A stretch of 57,879 nt of DNA from Clostridia bacterium. Lineage in GTDB: Bacteria > Bacillota > Clostridia > Oscillospirales > CAG-272. The stretch's first letter is position 1; every line of letters begins with the position of its first letter. The position numbers were made by a program, and so were the translations under genes. This document shows positions 42,125 to 50,340 of this stretch, piece by piece. The notes under the pieces are model-generated. The model did not search any database. It was not told the origin of the DNA and worked only from the letters and a program-made list of their open reading frames with translations. The stretch covers positions 1-57,879 of the forward strand of contig JAFUQP010000031.1 of the NCBI GenBank assembly GCA_017472305.1. Direction: 5' to 3'.

Positions 42125-43954
42125 CTAAATTTCAAACTGTGCAGAATACAGCTCGCTGTAAAAGCCTCCCTGTGAAAGCAGCTCCGCGTGCGTGCCCTGC
42201 TCTACAACGTCGCCGTCCTTGACAACGAGAATTTTGTCCGCCGAAACGACGGTTGAAAGCCTATGAGCGATAACGAACACCGTCTTGTCCTTCATAAGGC
42301 TTATCATTGCCTCGGAGATGTCACGCTCGGTCTTTGAGTCGACGTTCGAGGTTGCCTCGTCGAGAATAAGCATACTCGAGTCTATAAGCATCGCGCGGGC
42401 TATGGTGAGCAGCTGCTTTTGCCCCTTTGAGATATTCTTCGCTGCCTCGGAGAGGGGTGTATCGTATCCCTCGGGCAGACTAATAATGAAGTTATGAATT
42501 TTTGCCGCGCGGCAGACTCTTTCGACCTCCTCGCGGCTCGCGCCCTCCGAACCGTAGGCAACGTTTTCGTATATTGTACCTCTGAAGAGCCAGGTGTCCT
42601 GAAGCACCATAGTAAATGCGCGGCGAAGCGAGTCGCGGCGAAGACTGTAAATGCTCACGCCGTCGATTGTGATACTGCCGCTGTCTATATCGTAAAAGCG
42701 CATAAGGAGATTGATAACCGTGGTTTTGCCTGCTCCCGTAGGTCCGACAATCGCGGTAACGCTTCCCGGCTCGGCGCGGAGCGAGAGTCCTTTGAGGACG
42801 GGCTTATCCTTCCCGTAACCGAAACTGACGTCGGAAAGCTCCACCAAACCGCTCGTGACGGTAAGCTCCCCTGCCCCCTCGGAGTCCAAAACCTCCTCCT
42901 CTTCGTCAAGAAGGTGGAAAACGCGCTCAGATGCGGCAAGAGATGACTGAATGTCGGCATAAATGTTCGCTATCTGATTTATCGGACCTGAGAATTTTCT
43001 CGAAAGCAGGACGAACTTTGAAAGTCCCGTCAGTGTAAGTATACCGCCGCCCATATAGAGCAGAGCGCCAAAGAGGTTGACGAGTGCGAGTGAGAGGTTG
43101 TTGATAAGGTTGACGGTGGGGCCTGTCATTGTGCCGTTCGCCTCGGCTACGGTGTATGCCGCGCGCGCCGCCTCGTTCTTCTCCTCAAATCCCGAGAGAA
43201 CCTCGTCCTCTCTGCCGTAAATCCTTATGGTTTTATGCCCTGCTATCATTTCCTCGACGTAGCCGTTCATCTCGCCGAGGGCGGCGCTTCTCTTACGGAA
43301 AAGCGGTCTTACGCGGCGGCTGATAAACCTTGTAAAGAGGAGCGAGCAAGGTATCGTCACAACGAAAACGAGTATCAGAACAGGCGATACGGTGAGCATA
43401 AGCACAAAGGAATAAACCACGGTAACAAGGCTTGAAACTATCTGAATAAAGTCGGTCGAGAGCGACTCGTTGACGGTGTTTATATCATAGGTTACTGTGC
43501 TGACAATTTCACCCGTTTGTTTTTTGTCGAAGAAGGAAACAGGCAGTTTTAGCAGCTTATTGTAAACATCTGTTCGCATTTTGCATGCCATTTTATGCGA
43601 AATTGATACCATCATCACCGACAGCAGGTAAGAAATCACGGTAGATGCGGTATAGCAAATCACCATAAGAATCAGGTAGTAATATACCGAGCCCTCGCTC
43701 TCCCCCGCAATCGCTCCGATTGCCTCGCCTGCAAGGGCGGTGCCGTTAATTCCGAGCGTACCCGAGAGAACCGTGAGTGTCAGTGCAAGAATCAAGGTCC
43801 ACCTGTGGTAGGAGAGATATTTCCAAAGGCGCAGGTATACGTATTTGTAGTCCCTCGGTCTTGCCTTCGCAGCACTTGTATTTGTAGTGCTTGTATTTGC
43901 AGTGCTTGCATTTGCAGTGCTTGTCGGGTGCGAGGTCTTTGCCGTGTTCTTCAT
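42125..43954 (-). CDS. ABC exporter half-transporter, subunit with degenerate signature motif
   Basis: 609 residues. A 30-residue Ala/Ser/Thr/Asn-rich leader (TANASTANTSTTNTS), encoded by 15-nt repeats, precedes a six-helix exporter membrane domain (~65-345). The ATPase domain follows: Walker A GPTGAGKTTV, Q-loop VLQDTWLF, signature ISKGQ instead of LSGGQ, Walker B MLILDEATSNVD with the catalytic Glu, and H-loop VIAHRLST. It pairs with the subunit encoded just upstream in an asymmetric heterodimer of BmrCD/TM287-288 type, exporting drugs or lipids. The start at 43954 follows AAGGGAG. An in-frame ATG at 44092 would overlap the upstream gene. Confidence 0.92.
   Translation of the reverse strand: MKNTAKTSHPTSTANASTANTSTTNTSAAKARPRDYKYVYLRLWKYLSYHRWTLILALTLTVLSGTLGINGTALAGEAIGAIAGESEGSVYYYLILMVICYTASTVISYLLSVMMVSISHKMACKMRTDVYNKLLKLPVSFFDKKQTGEIVSTVTYDINTVNESLSTDFIQIVSSLVTVVYSFVLMLTVSPVLILVFVVTIPCSLLFTRFISRRVRPLFRKRSAALGEMNGYVEEMIAGHKTIRIYGREDEVLSGFEEKNEAARAAYTVAEANGTMTGPTVNLINNLSLALVNLFGALLYMGGGILTLTGLSKFVLLSRKFSGPINQIANIYADIQSSLAASERVFHLLDEEEEVLDSEGAGELTVTSGLVELSDVSFGYGKDKPVLKGLSLRAEPGSVTAIVGPTGAGKTTVINLLMRFYDIDSGSITIDGVSIYSLRRDSLRRAFTMVLQDTWLFRGTIYENVAYGSEGASREEVERVCRAAKIHNFIISLPEGYDTPLSEAAKNISKGQKQLLTIARAMLIDSSMLILDEATSNVDSKTERDISEAMISLMKDKTVFVIAHRLSTVVSADKILVVKDGDVVEQGTHAELLSQGGFYSELYSAQFEI
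43871..43925. repeat. 15-nt coding repeat near the ABC subunit start
   Basis: About 3.6 units of AGTGCTTGTATTTGC (plus strand) in frame, encoding the Ser/Thr/Asn/Ala leader. In-frame length variation by slippage would only change leader length. Confidence 0.85.
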
Positions 43955-43997
43955 ATCTTCTCCCTTCCCGCCCTTGTGCGGCGATATTTTAATTAAG

Positions 43998-45704
43998 CTA
44001 TATTTGCTGAACGCTTGCGATATCGCGGTAGATTTCGGATTTTTCAAGCAGCTCGCTGTGAGTTCCGACGTCGGTAATTCTTCCGCCGTCAATTACAAGT
44101 ATTTTGTCGGCGCCCATAACCGAAGCAATTCTCTGCGAAACAATTACGGTCGTAGTGCCGACCCTCTCGCGCAGCGCCGCGCGAAGTGCCTTGTCGGTCT
44201 TATAGTCGAGGGCGCTTGAGGAGTCGTCAAGAATTACGATTTCGGGATTGCCGAGAAGCGCGCGCGAAATCAGGAGCCTCTGCTTCTGACCGCCCGAGAG
44301 GTTTGTGCCTCTTGTTGTTGCCATACGCAGAGGCCCCTCGTCGGTGTCAAGTACAAATTCCCTCGCCTTTGCAGTATTGATTGCCGCTTCGATATCCGAG
44401 AGGTCCGCCTCGCGGAAGAAGGTGATATTATCCTTCAGCGTTCCCGAGAAAATAAAGTCGTTCTGAAGCGCCACGCCGAAGATTGAGTAAAGCTCCTCTC
44501 GGGGTATTTCCCCTATTTCTCTGCCGCCTATGTAAATATTGCCCGAGGTGGGCTTGTACAGACCGAGAAGAAGGCTTATAAGGGTAGTTTTACCCGAGCC
44601 TGTCGCACCGATTATGCCGAGCACCTCGCCTCGCTCGAGGGTGAAGCTGATATTCTCAAGCGCGGGCTTTCCGCTACCGTAGGAAAACGTAACGTCATCA
44701 AAAACGATATACGAGTCCGATTCGGAGCGTTTTGCAAGCTCACACGGCTCGGATTTTTCAGTCGGGATAAGCAGCACCTCTTCAATTCTCGCGGCACTAG
44801 CCATAGCGCGCGATGCCTGTACAAAAATTCTCGTCATCATAATCATATTATTGAGTATGACGGTAAAGTAGGTCATAAAAGCAAGCAGCTTACCCGAGGC
44901 TGCCTCGCCGTCGGTCTTTGCCATACACGCTCCGACGACGATAACAAGACAAAGCCCCATATAGAAAATAAAGTCGTTTATCGGCTTTGTCAGCGACGTA
45001 AGCCTTCCAGCCTCGATTTCCTTGTCGGAGAGGGCTTTTGCAGAGGCTGAAAACTTACGCTTCTCGTAATTTTCCTTCGAGAGAGCCTTGATTACTCTTA
45101 TACCCGATGCTGTTTCGTCTATGCGTGATACGATTTCGTCCTGCCTTTGTTGCTGTGAGTTGTAAATCGGCACCGAGCGGCGTGTTATAATATACACAGT
45201 CAGCGCTACGAGCGGAAGGACTGCAATCAGTATAAGGGCGAGCCTATAGTCGATTGTGAGGGTGATTATTATTCCGCCTATAAGCATAAGCGGCGCCTTC
45301 ATACCGAGTCTGATAATTCTAGCAAAGAAATTGGTGATATTATAGGAGTCGGCGGTAAGGCGTGAGGTCAGGGACGAGAGTCCTATTCTGTCGGTGTCAC
45401 AAGCCTCAAGAGAAAGAGTTTTCTTAAAGAGGTCGGAGCGCAAATCTCTGGCAATCCACCCCGTTACGTGCGCCGAGGCGCGGTTACCGATTACGTTAAA
45501 CAAAAAGGTGAGAACGGCAAAGAGGAGCATAAGAGCGCCGTTCTGAAGCACGGCTTCCATATCTCCCTTCGGGACGTTCTCATCTATGATTATTGCAAGC
45601 ATTTTCGGTATTGCAAGCTCCGAAAATACCGATACTGCCTTGATAATAAGCGCAAAGAGAGCGGTAAAAAGATATGGTTTTACATACTTTATAACCGTTC
45701 TCAT
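43998..45704 (-). CDS. ABC exporter half-transporter, subunit with degenerate Walker B
   Basis: 568 residues with a six-helix exporter membrane domain and an ATPase domain. Walker A is GATGSGKTTLIS, the Q-loop is ALQNDFIF, the signature is the standard LSGGQKQR, and Walker B reads IVILDDSSSALD with Asp in place of the catalytic Glu. The switch is VSQRIAS with Gln for His. Together with the other subunit this makes one degenerate and one active ATP site. The start at 45704 follows GGAG at 7 nt. It is the first gene of the two-gene operon. Confidence 0.92.
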   Translation of the reverse strand: MRTVIKYVKPYLFTALFALIIKAVSVFSELAIPKMLAIIIDENVPKGDMEAVLQNGALMLLFAVLTFLFNVIGNRASAHVTGWIARDLRSDLFKKTLSLEACDTDRIGLSSLTSRLTADSYNITNFFARIIRLGMKAPLMLIGGIIITLTIDYRLALILIAVLPLVALTVYIITRRSVPIYNSQQQRQDEIVSRIDETASGIRVIKALSKENYEKRKFSASAKALSDKEIEAGRLTSLTKPINDFIFYMGLCLVIVVGACMAKTDGEAASGKLLAFMTYFTVILNNMIMMTRIFVQASRAMASAARIEEVLLIPTEKSEPCELAKRSESDSYIVFDDVTFSYGSGKPALENISFTLERGEVLGIIGATGSGKTTLISLLLGLYKPTSGNIYIGGREIGEIPREELYSIFGVALQNDFIFSGTLKDNITFFREADLSDIEAAINTAKAREFVLDTDEGPLRMATTRGTNLSGGQKQRLLISRALLGNPEIVILDDSSSALDYKTDKALRAALRERVGTTTVIVSQRIASVMGADKILVIDGGRITDVGTHSELLEKSEIYRDIASVQQI

Positions 45705-45817
45705 AGTCTTCTCCATTCTGCCGCGCGGCGGCACGTCGGGTTTTGTGATGCATTGCGACTTAAACAAGCGTTATGCATCTATTGGTGCTTTCAGGTGAAA
45801 AGCAACCGCTATTTCAA

Positions 45818-45863
45818 TTAATGGAAGGTTGCAAAAATTACAACGTTTAATAGAAGGTTGCAA
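45818..45863. repeat. Duplicated 3' end of the G3E-DUF1980 gene
   Basis: A 17-bp segment containing the last codons and stop of the GTPase gene (45847-45863) recurs with one mismatch just past the stop (45818-45834). Both copies keep an in-register stop. Confidence 0.8.
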
Positions 45864-46788
45864 CCTCTTTTTCGGGCTTCTCGGCTCTCTTAATGTCGGT
45901 AACGGTGAGGACGGGACCTCTGCCTCTGTATATCGGCGAGTAGCCCTCGGAGAGCTTACCCTCAAGGATTACCCAGTCGCGTGTTGCAAGCTTCAGCGCG
46001 CCCGTGCCGTTTGCAACGACACCGCGATAAGCAATATCGTCGGCGCAGCATACCATAATATGTCTGCCTACGGCAAACTGTCCCTTGGGGAGCGATGAGT
46101 CGAGCGCGACTATTCCCTTAAAGCGCACAGTCTTACCGTCATACTTTGCAAAGTCCTCTGTAAGGTCGCGGTAGAACAAGGCAAAATCGTCGTCCGAAAT
46201 CTCGATTACCGGAGCGCCTATATCAAAAGGAAGGGGGTCCTCGAACTCGTCAAACTCGACCTCGCCCGAGGTATCCTCGTAGCAGATATTAGCCTTGCGG
46301 CTGACGCCTCTTACAAGCTTGTGAAGCTCCATTTTATCGGTTTCGGGGGTTACTCTGTTAAAGACAACCATCTCGCAGCTTGTGAGCTTGTCTACCATAA
46401 GCTGGCGCATATTCGCGTTATAGGTCAGTGCTGTCGTGCTGTCAACGACGAGTATCTCCTGATAAACGAGAAAGCTCTCGGGAATTGCGTTATAGAAGGA
46501 GTCGAGCTTCCACATTCCGTTGTACTCCACTACAACGATATCCGCGCCGGCGCGCTTCTGCATTGCGGAAAGCCTGTCGGTTGTGATTAGCTGCTCGTCC
46601 GAGAAGCTGGCAAAGGAAACGTTGTCACCGAAGTCCTCGGGATTATACTCCTCTTCTCCGTCCTCGCACATAATTATAAGGTATTTCTTCTTTCCGTCGT
46701 TGAAGTTCGGGTCCTTCATAGTTTCGGCTATAAAGCTCGTTTTACCTGCCTCGAGAAAGCCCGTAAACAAATATACAGGAATATCCAT
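45847..46788 (-). CDS. G3E (CobW/COG0523) GTPase fused to a YcgQ/DUF1980-like domain
   Basis: 313 residues. The N-terminal P-loop is FTGFLEAGKTSF (residues 8-19), with VVVEYNGMWKL in place of the usual IEPSG segment and VFNRV as the NKxD-like block. The CxCC metal site of classic COG0523 proteins is missing: the spot reads IMCEDGEEEY. From about 215 to 295 the text GKTVRFKGIVALD...GQFAVGRHIMVCCADDIAYRGVV and WVILEGKLSEG resembles the C-terminal DUF1980 domain of YcgQ-type proteins. In Bacillus these are zinc-linked neighbours of a COG0523 gene. A role in metal delivery or sensing is likely. It starts 1 bp after the His-rich GTPase gene. Confidence 0.8.
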   Translation of the reverse strand: MDIPVYLFTGFLEAGKTSFIAETMKDPNFNDGKKKYLIIMCEDGEEEYNPEDFGDNVSFASFSDEQLITTDRLSAMQKRAGADIVVVEYNGMWKLDSFYNAIPESFLVYQEILVVDSTTALTYNANMRQLMVDKLTSCEMVVFNRVTPETDKMELHKLVRGVSRKANICYEDTSGEVEFDEFEDPLPFDIGAPVIEISDDDFALFYRDLTEDFAKYDGKTVRFKGIVALDSSLPKGQFAVGRHIMVCCADDIAYRGVVANGTGALKLATRDWVILEGKLSEGYSPIYRGRGPVLTVTDIKRAEKPEKEVATFY

Positions 46789-46789
46789 T

Positions 46790-48061
46790 TTAAATACCGA
46801 ACAGCTCCTTTATTCTGACATTGTCGAGCCCTGAGCCGATAACGCAGAGTCTGCCGATTATTCCCGCGCTGCCTACTCTTACGTCGCCCTCACCGGGTAC
46901 GTAGTCAAAGTGAAGCCAGCTGCCGCACTCGCACTCAACGATACCCTTGGCGCGGAGTATCATACCGTACTCGTCGCTCTCGGAGAAGGTGTCGAGTATC
47001 TCCTCGAGCCTCTCCCTTGTGAATTTCTTTGTGGTTTCCGCGCCGAAGGACGAGAACACCTCGTCGGCGTGGTGATGGTGATGTCCGTGACCGCCGCAGC
47101 CGCAGGAGCACTCCTCGTCATGGTCGTGGTGATGCTCGTGGTGGCACTCCTCGTCATGGTCGTGGTGGTGCTCGTGGCAGTGGCACTCCTCGCCGTGGTC
47201 GTGGTGGTGCTCGTGGTGGCAGTCCTCATCATGGTCGTGATGGTGCTCATGGCAATGGCACTCCTCGTCATGGTCGTGGTGGTGCTCGTGACAGTGGCAC
47301 TCCTCGTCATGGTCGTGATGGTGCTCGTGACAATGGCACTCCTCGCCGTGTTCGTGGTGATGCTCGTGGCAGTGGCACTCCTCGTCGTGGTCGTGGTGGT
47401 GCTCGTGATGATGCTCGTGGTGGTGCTTATGCTCCTCTTCAAGCCTTGCCAGAGCGTCCTCGAGTGTATCGCGCTTCTCCATTGCGGCGAGGATATCCTT
47501 GCCGTCGAGCTTGTCCCAGGGGGTTGTAACGATAGTTGCCTCGGGGTTATGCTCGCGAAGGAGCGCTACGGTTTCGGCAATTTTAGCATCGTTTGCGCTC
47601 TGCGTGTGCGAGAGGACTATACAGGAAGCGTTCGCTATCTGGTCGTTATAGAACTCGCCGAAGTTCTTCATATACATTTTGCACTTCTTGACGTCTGCAA
47701 CGGTGGTGAAGGCGTTAAGCTGTGCCTTATCGGACTCCACCTTCTTTGCCGCGCGGATAACGTCGGAGAGCTTTCCGACGCCCGAGGGCTCGATAATAAT
47801 TCTGTCGGGGCTATACTCGACTATAACCTTTTCAAGCGCCTTTGTAAAATCACCGACAAGCGAGCAGCAGATGCAGCCCGAGTTCATCTCGGTAATCTCA
47901 ATTCCCGCGTCGGCAAGGAATCCGCCGTCAATTCCGATTTCACCGAACTCGTTCTCGATAAGCACAACGCGCTCGCCCGAGTACGCCTCGGTAATAAGCT
48001 TTTTGATTAAAGTGGTCTTTCCCGCACCGAGAAATCCCGAGAAAATATCTATTTTCGTCAT
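46790..48061 (-). CDS. G3E (CobW/COG0523) GTPase with large His-rich metal-binding insert
   Basis: 423 residues. GTPase motifs: GFLGAGKTTL (G1), the metal-binding GCICC at residues 62-66 and IIEPSGVGK. An inserted region at 211-331 is about half histidine and is built from HEHHHDHDEECHC-type repeats, ending with CGCGGHGHHHHH. The C-terminal CobW domain resumes at ~332 and runs to 423. COG0523 GTPases deliver zinc, cobalt or nickel to client enzymes. The insert should bind many divalent ions. The start at 48061 follows AAGGAG. An ATG at 48109 is in frame but poorly placed. A perfect promoter lies upstream. No Zur-like operator was recognised. Confidence 0.92.
   Translation of the reverse strand: MTKIDIFSGFLGAGKTTLIKKLITEAYSGERVVLIENEFGEIGIDGGFLADAGIEITEMNSGCICCSLVGDFTKALEKVIVEYSPDRIIIEPSGVGKLSDVIRAAKKVESDKAQLNAFTTVADVKKCKMYMKNFGEFYNDQIANASCIVLSHTQSANDAKIAETVALLREHNPEATIVTTPWDKLDGKDILAAMEKRDTLEDALARLEEEHKHHHEHHHEHHHDHDEECHCHEHHHEHGEECHCHEHHHDHDEECHCHEHHHDHDEECHCHEHHHDHDEDCHHEHHHDHGEECHCHEHHHDHDEECHHEHHHDHDEECSCGCGGHGHHHHHADEVFSSFGAETTKKFTRERLEEILDTFSESDEYGMILRAKGIVECECGSWLHFDYVPGEGDVRVGSAGIIGRLCVIGSGLDNVRIKELFGI
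47069..47431 (-). repeat. Tandem His/Cys/Asp/Glu-coding repeats
   Basis: About nine imperfect units of 30-39 bp encode the His-rich insert. The DNA is a near-continuous run of CAT/CAC/GAG/GAC triplets, so several long open frames on the other strand here are by-products. Confidence 0.9.
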
Positions 48062-48070
48062 AATACTCCT

Positions 48071-48086
48071 TGCCGCAATTGCGGCA
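48071..48086. repeat. 16-bp perfect palindrome in the leader of the His-rich GTPase gene
   Basis: TGCCGCAATTGCGGCA. In the transcript it forms a 6-bp GC-rich hairpin lying between two copies of AAGGAGT. The second copy is the ribosome binding site, so the hairpin abuts it. It could be an operator or a translational control hairpin. Confidence 0.75.
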
Positions 48087-48117
48087 CTCCTTAAATATTT
48101 ATAATTCAAACATAATT

Positions 48118-48146
48118 ATTATACTCCGCGCCGCCCGAATTGTCAA
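48118..48146 (-). promoter_or_regulatory. Sigma-A promoter of the G3E GTPase pair
   Basis: Minus strand TTGACA (48146-48141), a 17-bp GC-rich spacer and TATAAT (48123-48118), both hexamers perfect. Confidence 0.88.
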
Positions 48147-48203
48147 GTTTTTATTAATATTTTACAATCAGGAAAAAACTCGCGATTTTCTTTTAAAAAC
48201 CAC

Positions 48204-48232
48204 TTGACAAGCCATAACACTATGTGTTAAAA
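48204..48232 (+). promoter_or_regulatory. Sigma-A promoter of the lysine operon
   Basis: TTGACA (48204-48209), a 17-bp spacer and TTAAAA (48227-48232) with an upstream TG. It drives the riboswitch leader. Confidence 0.8.
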
Positions 48233-48251
48233 TCTCTTATCCCCTGTGGGG

Positions 48252-48396
48252 ATAGGAAGATAGAGGCGCACTGCACGAAGATTACCGCACCGAAAAAAGC
48301 CGCCGAGGCTGTGTGGGAAAGGCGTGGGTGCCGAAGCGGATACCGTGGCGGGTATCTTGGCTGGCAGCTCGGATAATATCCGTTCTGCTGTCGCAT
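48252..48396 (+). promoter_or_regulatory. Lysine riboswitch (L box)
   Basis: Conserved L-box blocks appear in order: GAAGATAGAGGCGC near 48256, GGGAAAGG near 48317, GGGTGCCGAAGCGGATA near 48327, TGGCTGGCAG near 48359, TATCCG near 48377 and CTGCTGTCGC at 48385-48394. A small hairpin ATCCCC/GGGGAT lies just before it. Lysine binding should cause early termination and shut off dapA-dapB-ddh-lysA. The gene content downstream fits exactly. Confidence 0.93.
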
Positions 48397-48415
48397 TGAT
48401 TTGCGAAGGGCTATC

Positions 48416-48436
48416 ACAGAAAAGGTCTGTTTTTTG
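48416..48436 (+). terminator. Riboswitch expression-platform terminator
   Basis: ACAGA (48416-48420) and TCTGT (48426-48430) followed by TTTTTTG. The stem is short. The exact alternative pairing with the aptamer was not worked out. Confidence 0.55.
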
Positions 48437-48544
48437 TCTTTTTTGTTGAGGTAGTCGTCGCTCGGCTATCTTTTTTATTTGATGGGATTATCCCAATTAC
48501 AACATTTCCGCAGGGATTTGCGGTAAAAATCGGAGGATACGGTT

Positions 48545-49429
48545 ATGAAGGACACGGTTTTCACAGGAGTTGCAACGGCTATAGTTACACCCCTTACAAA
48601 GGACGGAATTGATTACGAGCAGTTCGGAAGGCTCATTGAGTGGCAGATTGCCGAGGGTGTTAACGCGATAGTCGCGGTCGGCACGACGGGCGAGGGCTCA
48701 ACCCTCTCCGATGCTGAGCATAAAGAGGCTATAAAATTCTGCGTTGACAAGGTTGCGGGCAGAGTTCCGGTTATCGCAGGCACAGGCTCTAACGATACCG
48801 CATACGCTATAGAGCTGACAAAGTTCTCCTGCGAGGTCGGCGCTGACGCTATGCTCCTCGTTACCCCCTACTATAACAAGGCAACCCAGAAGGGCCTCGT
48901 TGCTTCCTTCAAGGCAATTGCCGACGCCTCGACAAAGCCCTGTATTCTTTACAACGTTCCCTCGAGAACAGGCTGTAATCTGCTCCCCTCGACGGTACTC
49001 GAGCTATGCGAGCACCCGAATATCGTTGGAATTAAGGAAGCGTCGGGAAATATTTCTCAGGTTGCCGAGCTTTGCGCTCTTGTCGGTGATAAGATTGCCG
49101 TTTACTCGGGCAACGACGACCAGATTGTTCCTCTTCTCTCGCTCGGTGCACAGGGCGTAATTTCGGTGCTCTCGAACATTATGCCGAGAGCTACAGTAAA
49201 GATGTGCGACGACTTCTTCGCGGGCGACGTCGCCTCGTCGAGAAAGCTCCAGCTCGAGCTTCTTCCGCTTATCAACGCGCTCTTCTGTGAGGTTAACCCC
49301 ATTCCCGTAAAGGCTGCCGTTGCAGCTATGGGCTACTGCGAAAACTACCTTCGTCTGCCTCTTACTCCTATGGAGAAGAAAAACGAGGAGAAGCTTCTCT
49401 CTCTTATGAAGGCAGAAGGACTTATTTAA
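48545..49429 (+). CDS. dapA: 4-hydroxy-tetrahydrodipicolinate synthase
   Basis: 294 residues. Schiff-base lysine lies in VGIKEASGN near residue 162, the tyrosine in LYNVPSRTG, and the substrate loop in VGTTGEGSTLS. It condenses pyruvate with aspartate semialdehyde, first step of the lysine branch. GGAGGATACGGTT precedes the ATG. It is the first gene after the lysine riboswitch. Confidence 0.96.
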   Translation: MKDTVFTGVATAIVTPLTKDGIDYEQFGRLIEWQIAEGVNAIVAVGTTGEGSTLSDAEHKEAIKFCVDKVAGRVPVIAGTGSNDTAYAIELTKFSCEVGADAMLLVTPYYNKATQKGLVASFKAIADASTKPCILYNVPSRTGCNLLPSTVLELCEHPNIVGIKEASGNISQVAELCALVGDKIAVYSGNDDQIVPLLSLGAQGVISVLSNIMPRATVKMCDDFFAGDVASSRKLQLELLPLINALFCEVNPIPVKAAVAAMGYCENYLRLPLTPMEKKNEEKLLSLMKAEGLI

Positions 49430-49435
49430 GTAATA

Positions 49436-49487
49436 GGTAAGAGTGAAAAGTGAATAGGTAAAAGTAAAAGCGAATAGGTAAATTAAG
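49436..49487. repeat. Degenerate AGTGAATAGGTAAA repeats between dapA and dapB
   Basis: About two 20-bp imperfect units (GTGAATAGGTAAAAGTAAAA and GCGAATAGGTAAA). They resemble the reverse complement of the 14-bp repeat at 2161-2188. Confidence 0.65.
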
Positions 49488-49500
49488 GGATTGATTTGAT

Positions 49501-50292
49501 ATGAAAATTCTACTTAACGGAATTTCGGGATATATGGGCCGTGAGGTGGCAAAGCTCTGCAACGCAGGATACAGAGGCACCGAGCTTTCGGTCGGTGTTG
49601 ACCCAAGCGCTGTGGGAGATGAGGCTCCCGCAGTTTATACAAGCCTTAACGAGGTGACGGACACCTCGGGAGTTGACTGCATCGTTGACTTCTCGCATCA
49701 CGCGGTAACCGAGGCGCTTACCTCGTTTGCGGTAAGCCGCAGGCTTCCTCTTGTGGTGGCTACCACAGGACACACCGAGGAGGAGCTTCAGATGATACGC
49801 GAGGCGGCAAAGTGTGTGCCCGTGTTCCATTCGGGAAATATGTCGCTCGGTATTGCACTGCTCGTTGAGCTTGCAAAGATTACGGCGCTCGCCCTTCCCG
49901 AGGCTGAAATAGAGATAATAGAAAAGCACCATAACAGAAAAATCGACGCTCCGAGCGGCACGGCACTTATGCTTGCCAACTCTATACGCGATATCCGTCC
50001 CGAGGCTACCTACAACCTCGGCAGGAGCGGTCATGGCAAGCGCGCTCCCGAGGAAATCGGTATTCATTCAATCAGAATGGGTAACATAGTTGGTGAGCAC
50101 GAGGTTATAATCGGCACACCTAACCAGACGATAACCCTCAAGCACGAGGCTCACGACAGAGCCCTCTTTGCCGAGGGTGCGCTCGCGGCGGCGGCGTTTC
50201 TTGTGTCCTGTCCACCCGGTATGTACGATATGCAGAGCCTTATCTCTTCCGAGGACGGAGCTGAAAGCGATTTCTCTGCCGTTATAGGTTAA
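49501..50292 (+). CDS. dapB: 4-hydroxy-tetrahydrodipicolinate reductase
   Basis: 263 residues. The nucleotide-binding start is LLNGISGYMGREV, then CIVDFSH, VVATTGHTEEEL and the catalytic segment IEIIEKHHNRKIDAPSGTAL. It produces tetrahydrodipicolinate with NAD(P)H. It follows dapA by 71 bp of repeat-containing DNA in the riboswitch-controlled operon. The ribosome binding site is weak (AAGGGATTGATTTGAT). Confidence 0.96.
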   Translation: MKILLNGISGYMGREVAKLCNAGYRGTELSVGVDPSAVGDEAPAVYTSLNEVTDTSGVDCIVDFSHHAVTEALTSFAVSRRLPLVVATTGHTEEELQMIREAAKCVPVFHSGNMSLGIALLVELAKITALALPEAEIEIIEKHHNRKIDAPSGTALMLANSIRDIRPEATYNLGRSGHGKRAPEEIGIHSIRMGNIVGEHEVIIGTPNQTITLKHEAHDRALFAEGALAAAAFLVSCPPGMYDMQSLISSEDGAESDFSAVIG

Positions 50293-50340
50293 ACCTGAAA
50301 TCAAGCGAATTTTATACTGCAAATGCAGTTTTGGAGTTAT

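Noticed and set aside
46910-48010. Long plus-strand open frames opposite the His-rich GTPase gene
   Set aside because: They are by-products of the CAT/CAC/GAG/GAC repeat on the minus strand, with low-complexity Val/Leu or Arg/Gly text and no ribosome binding site.
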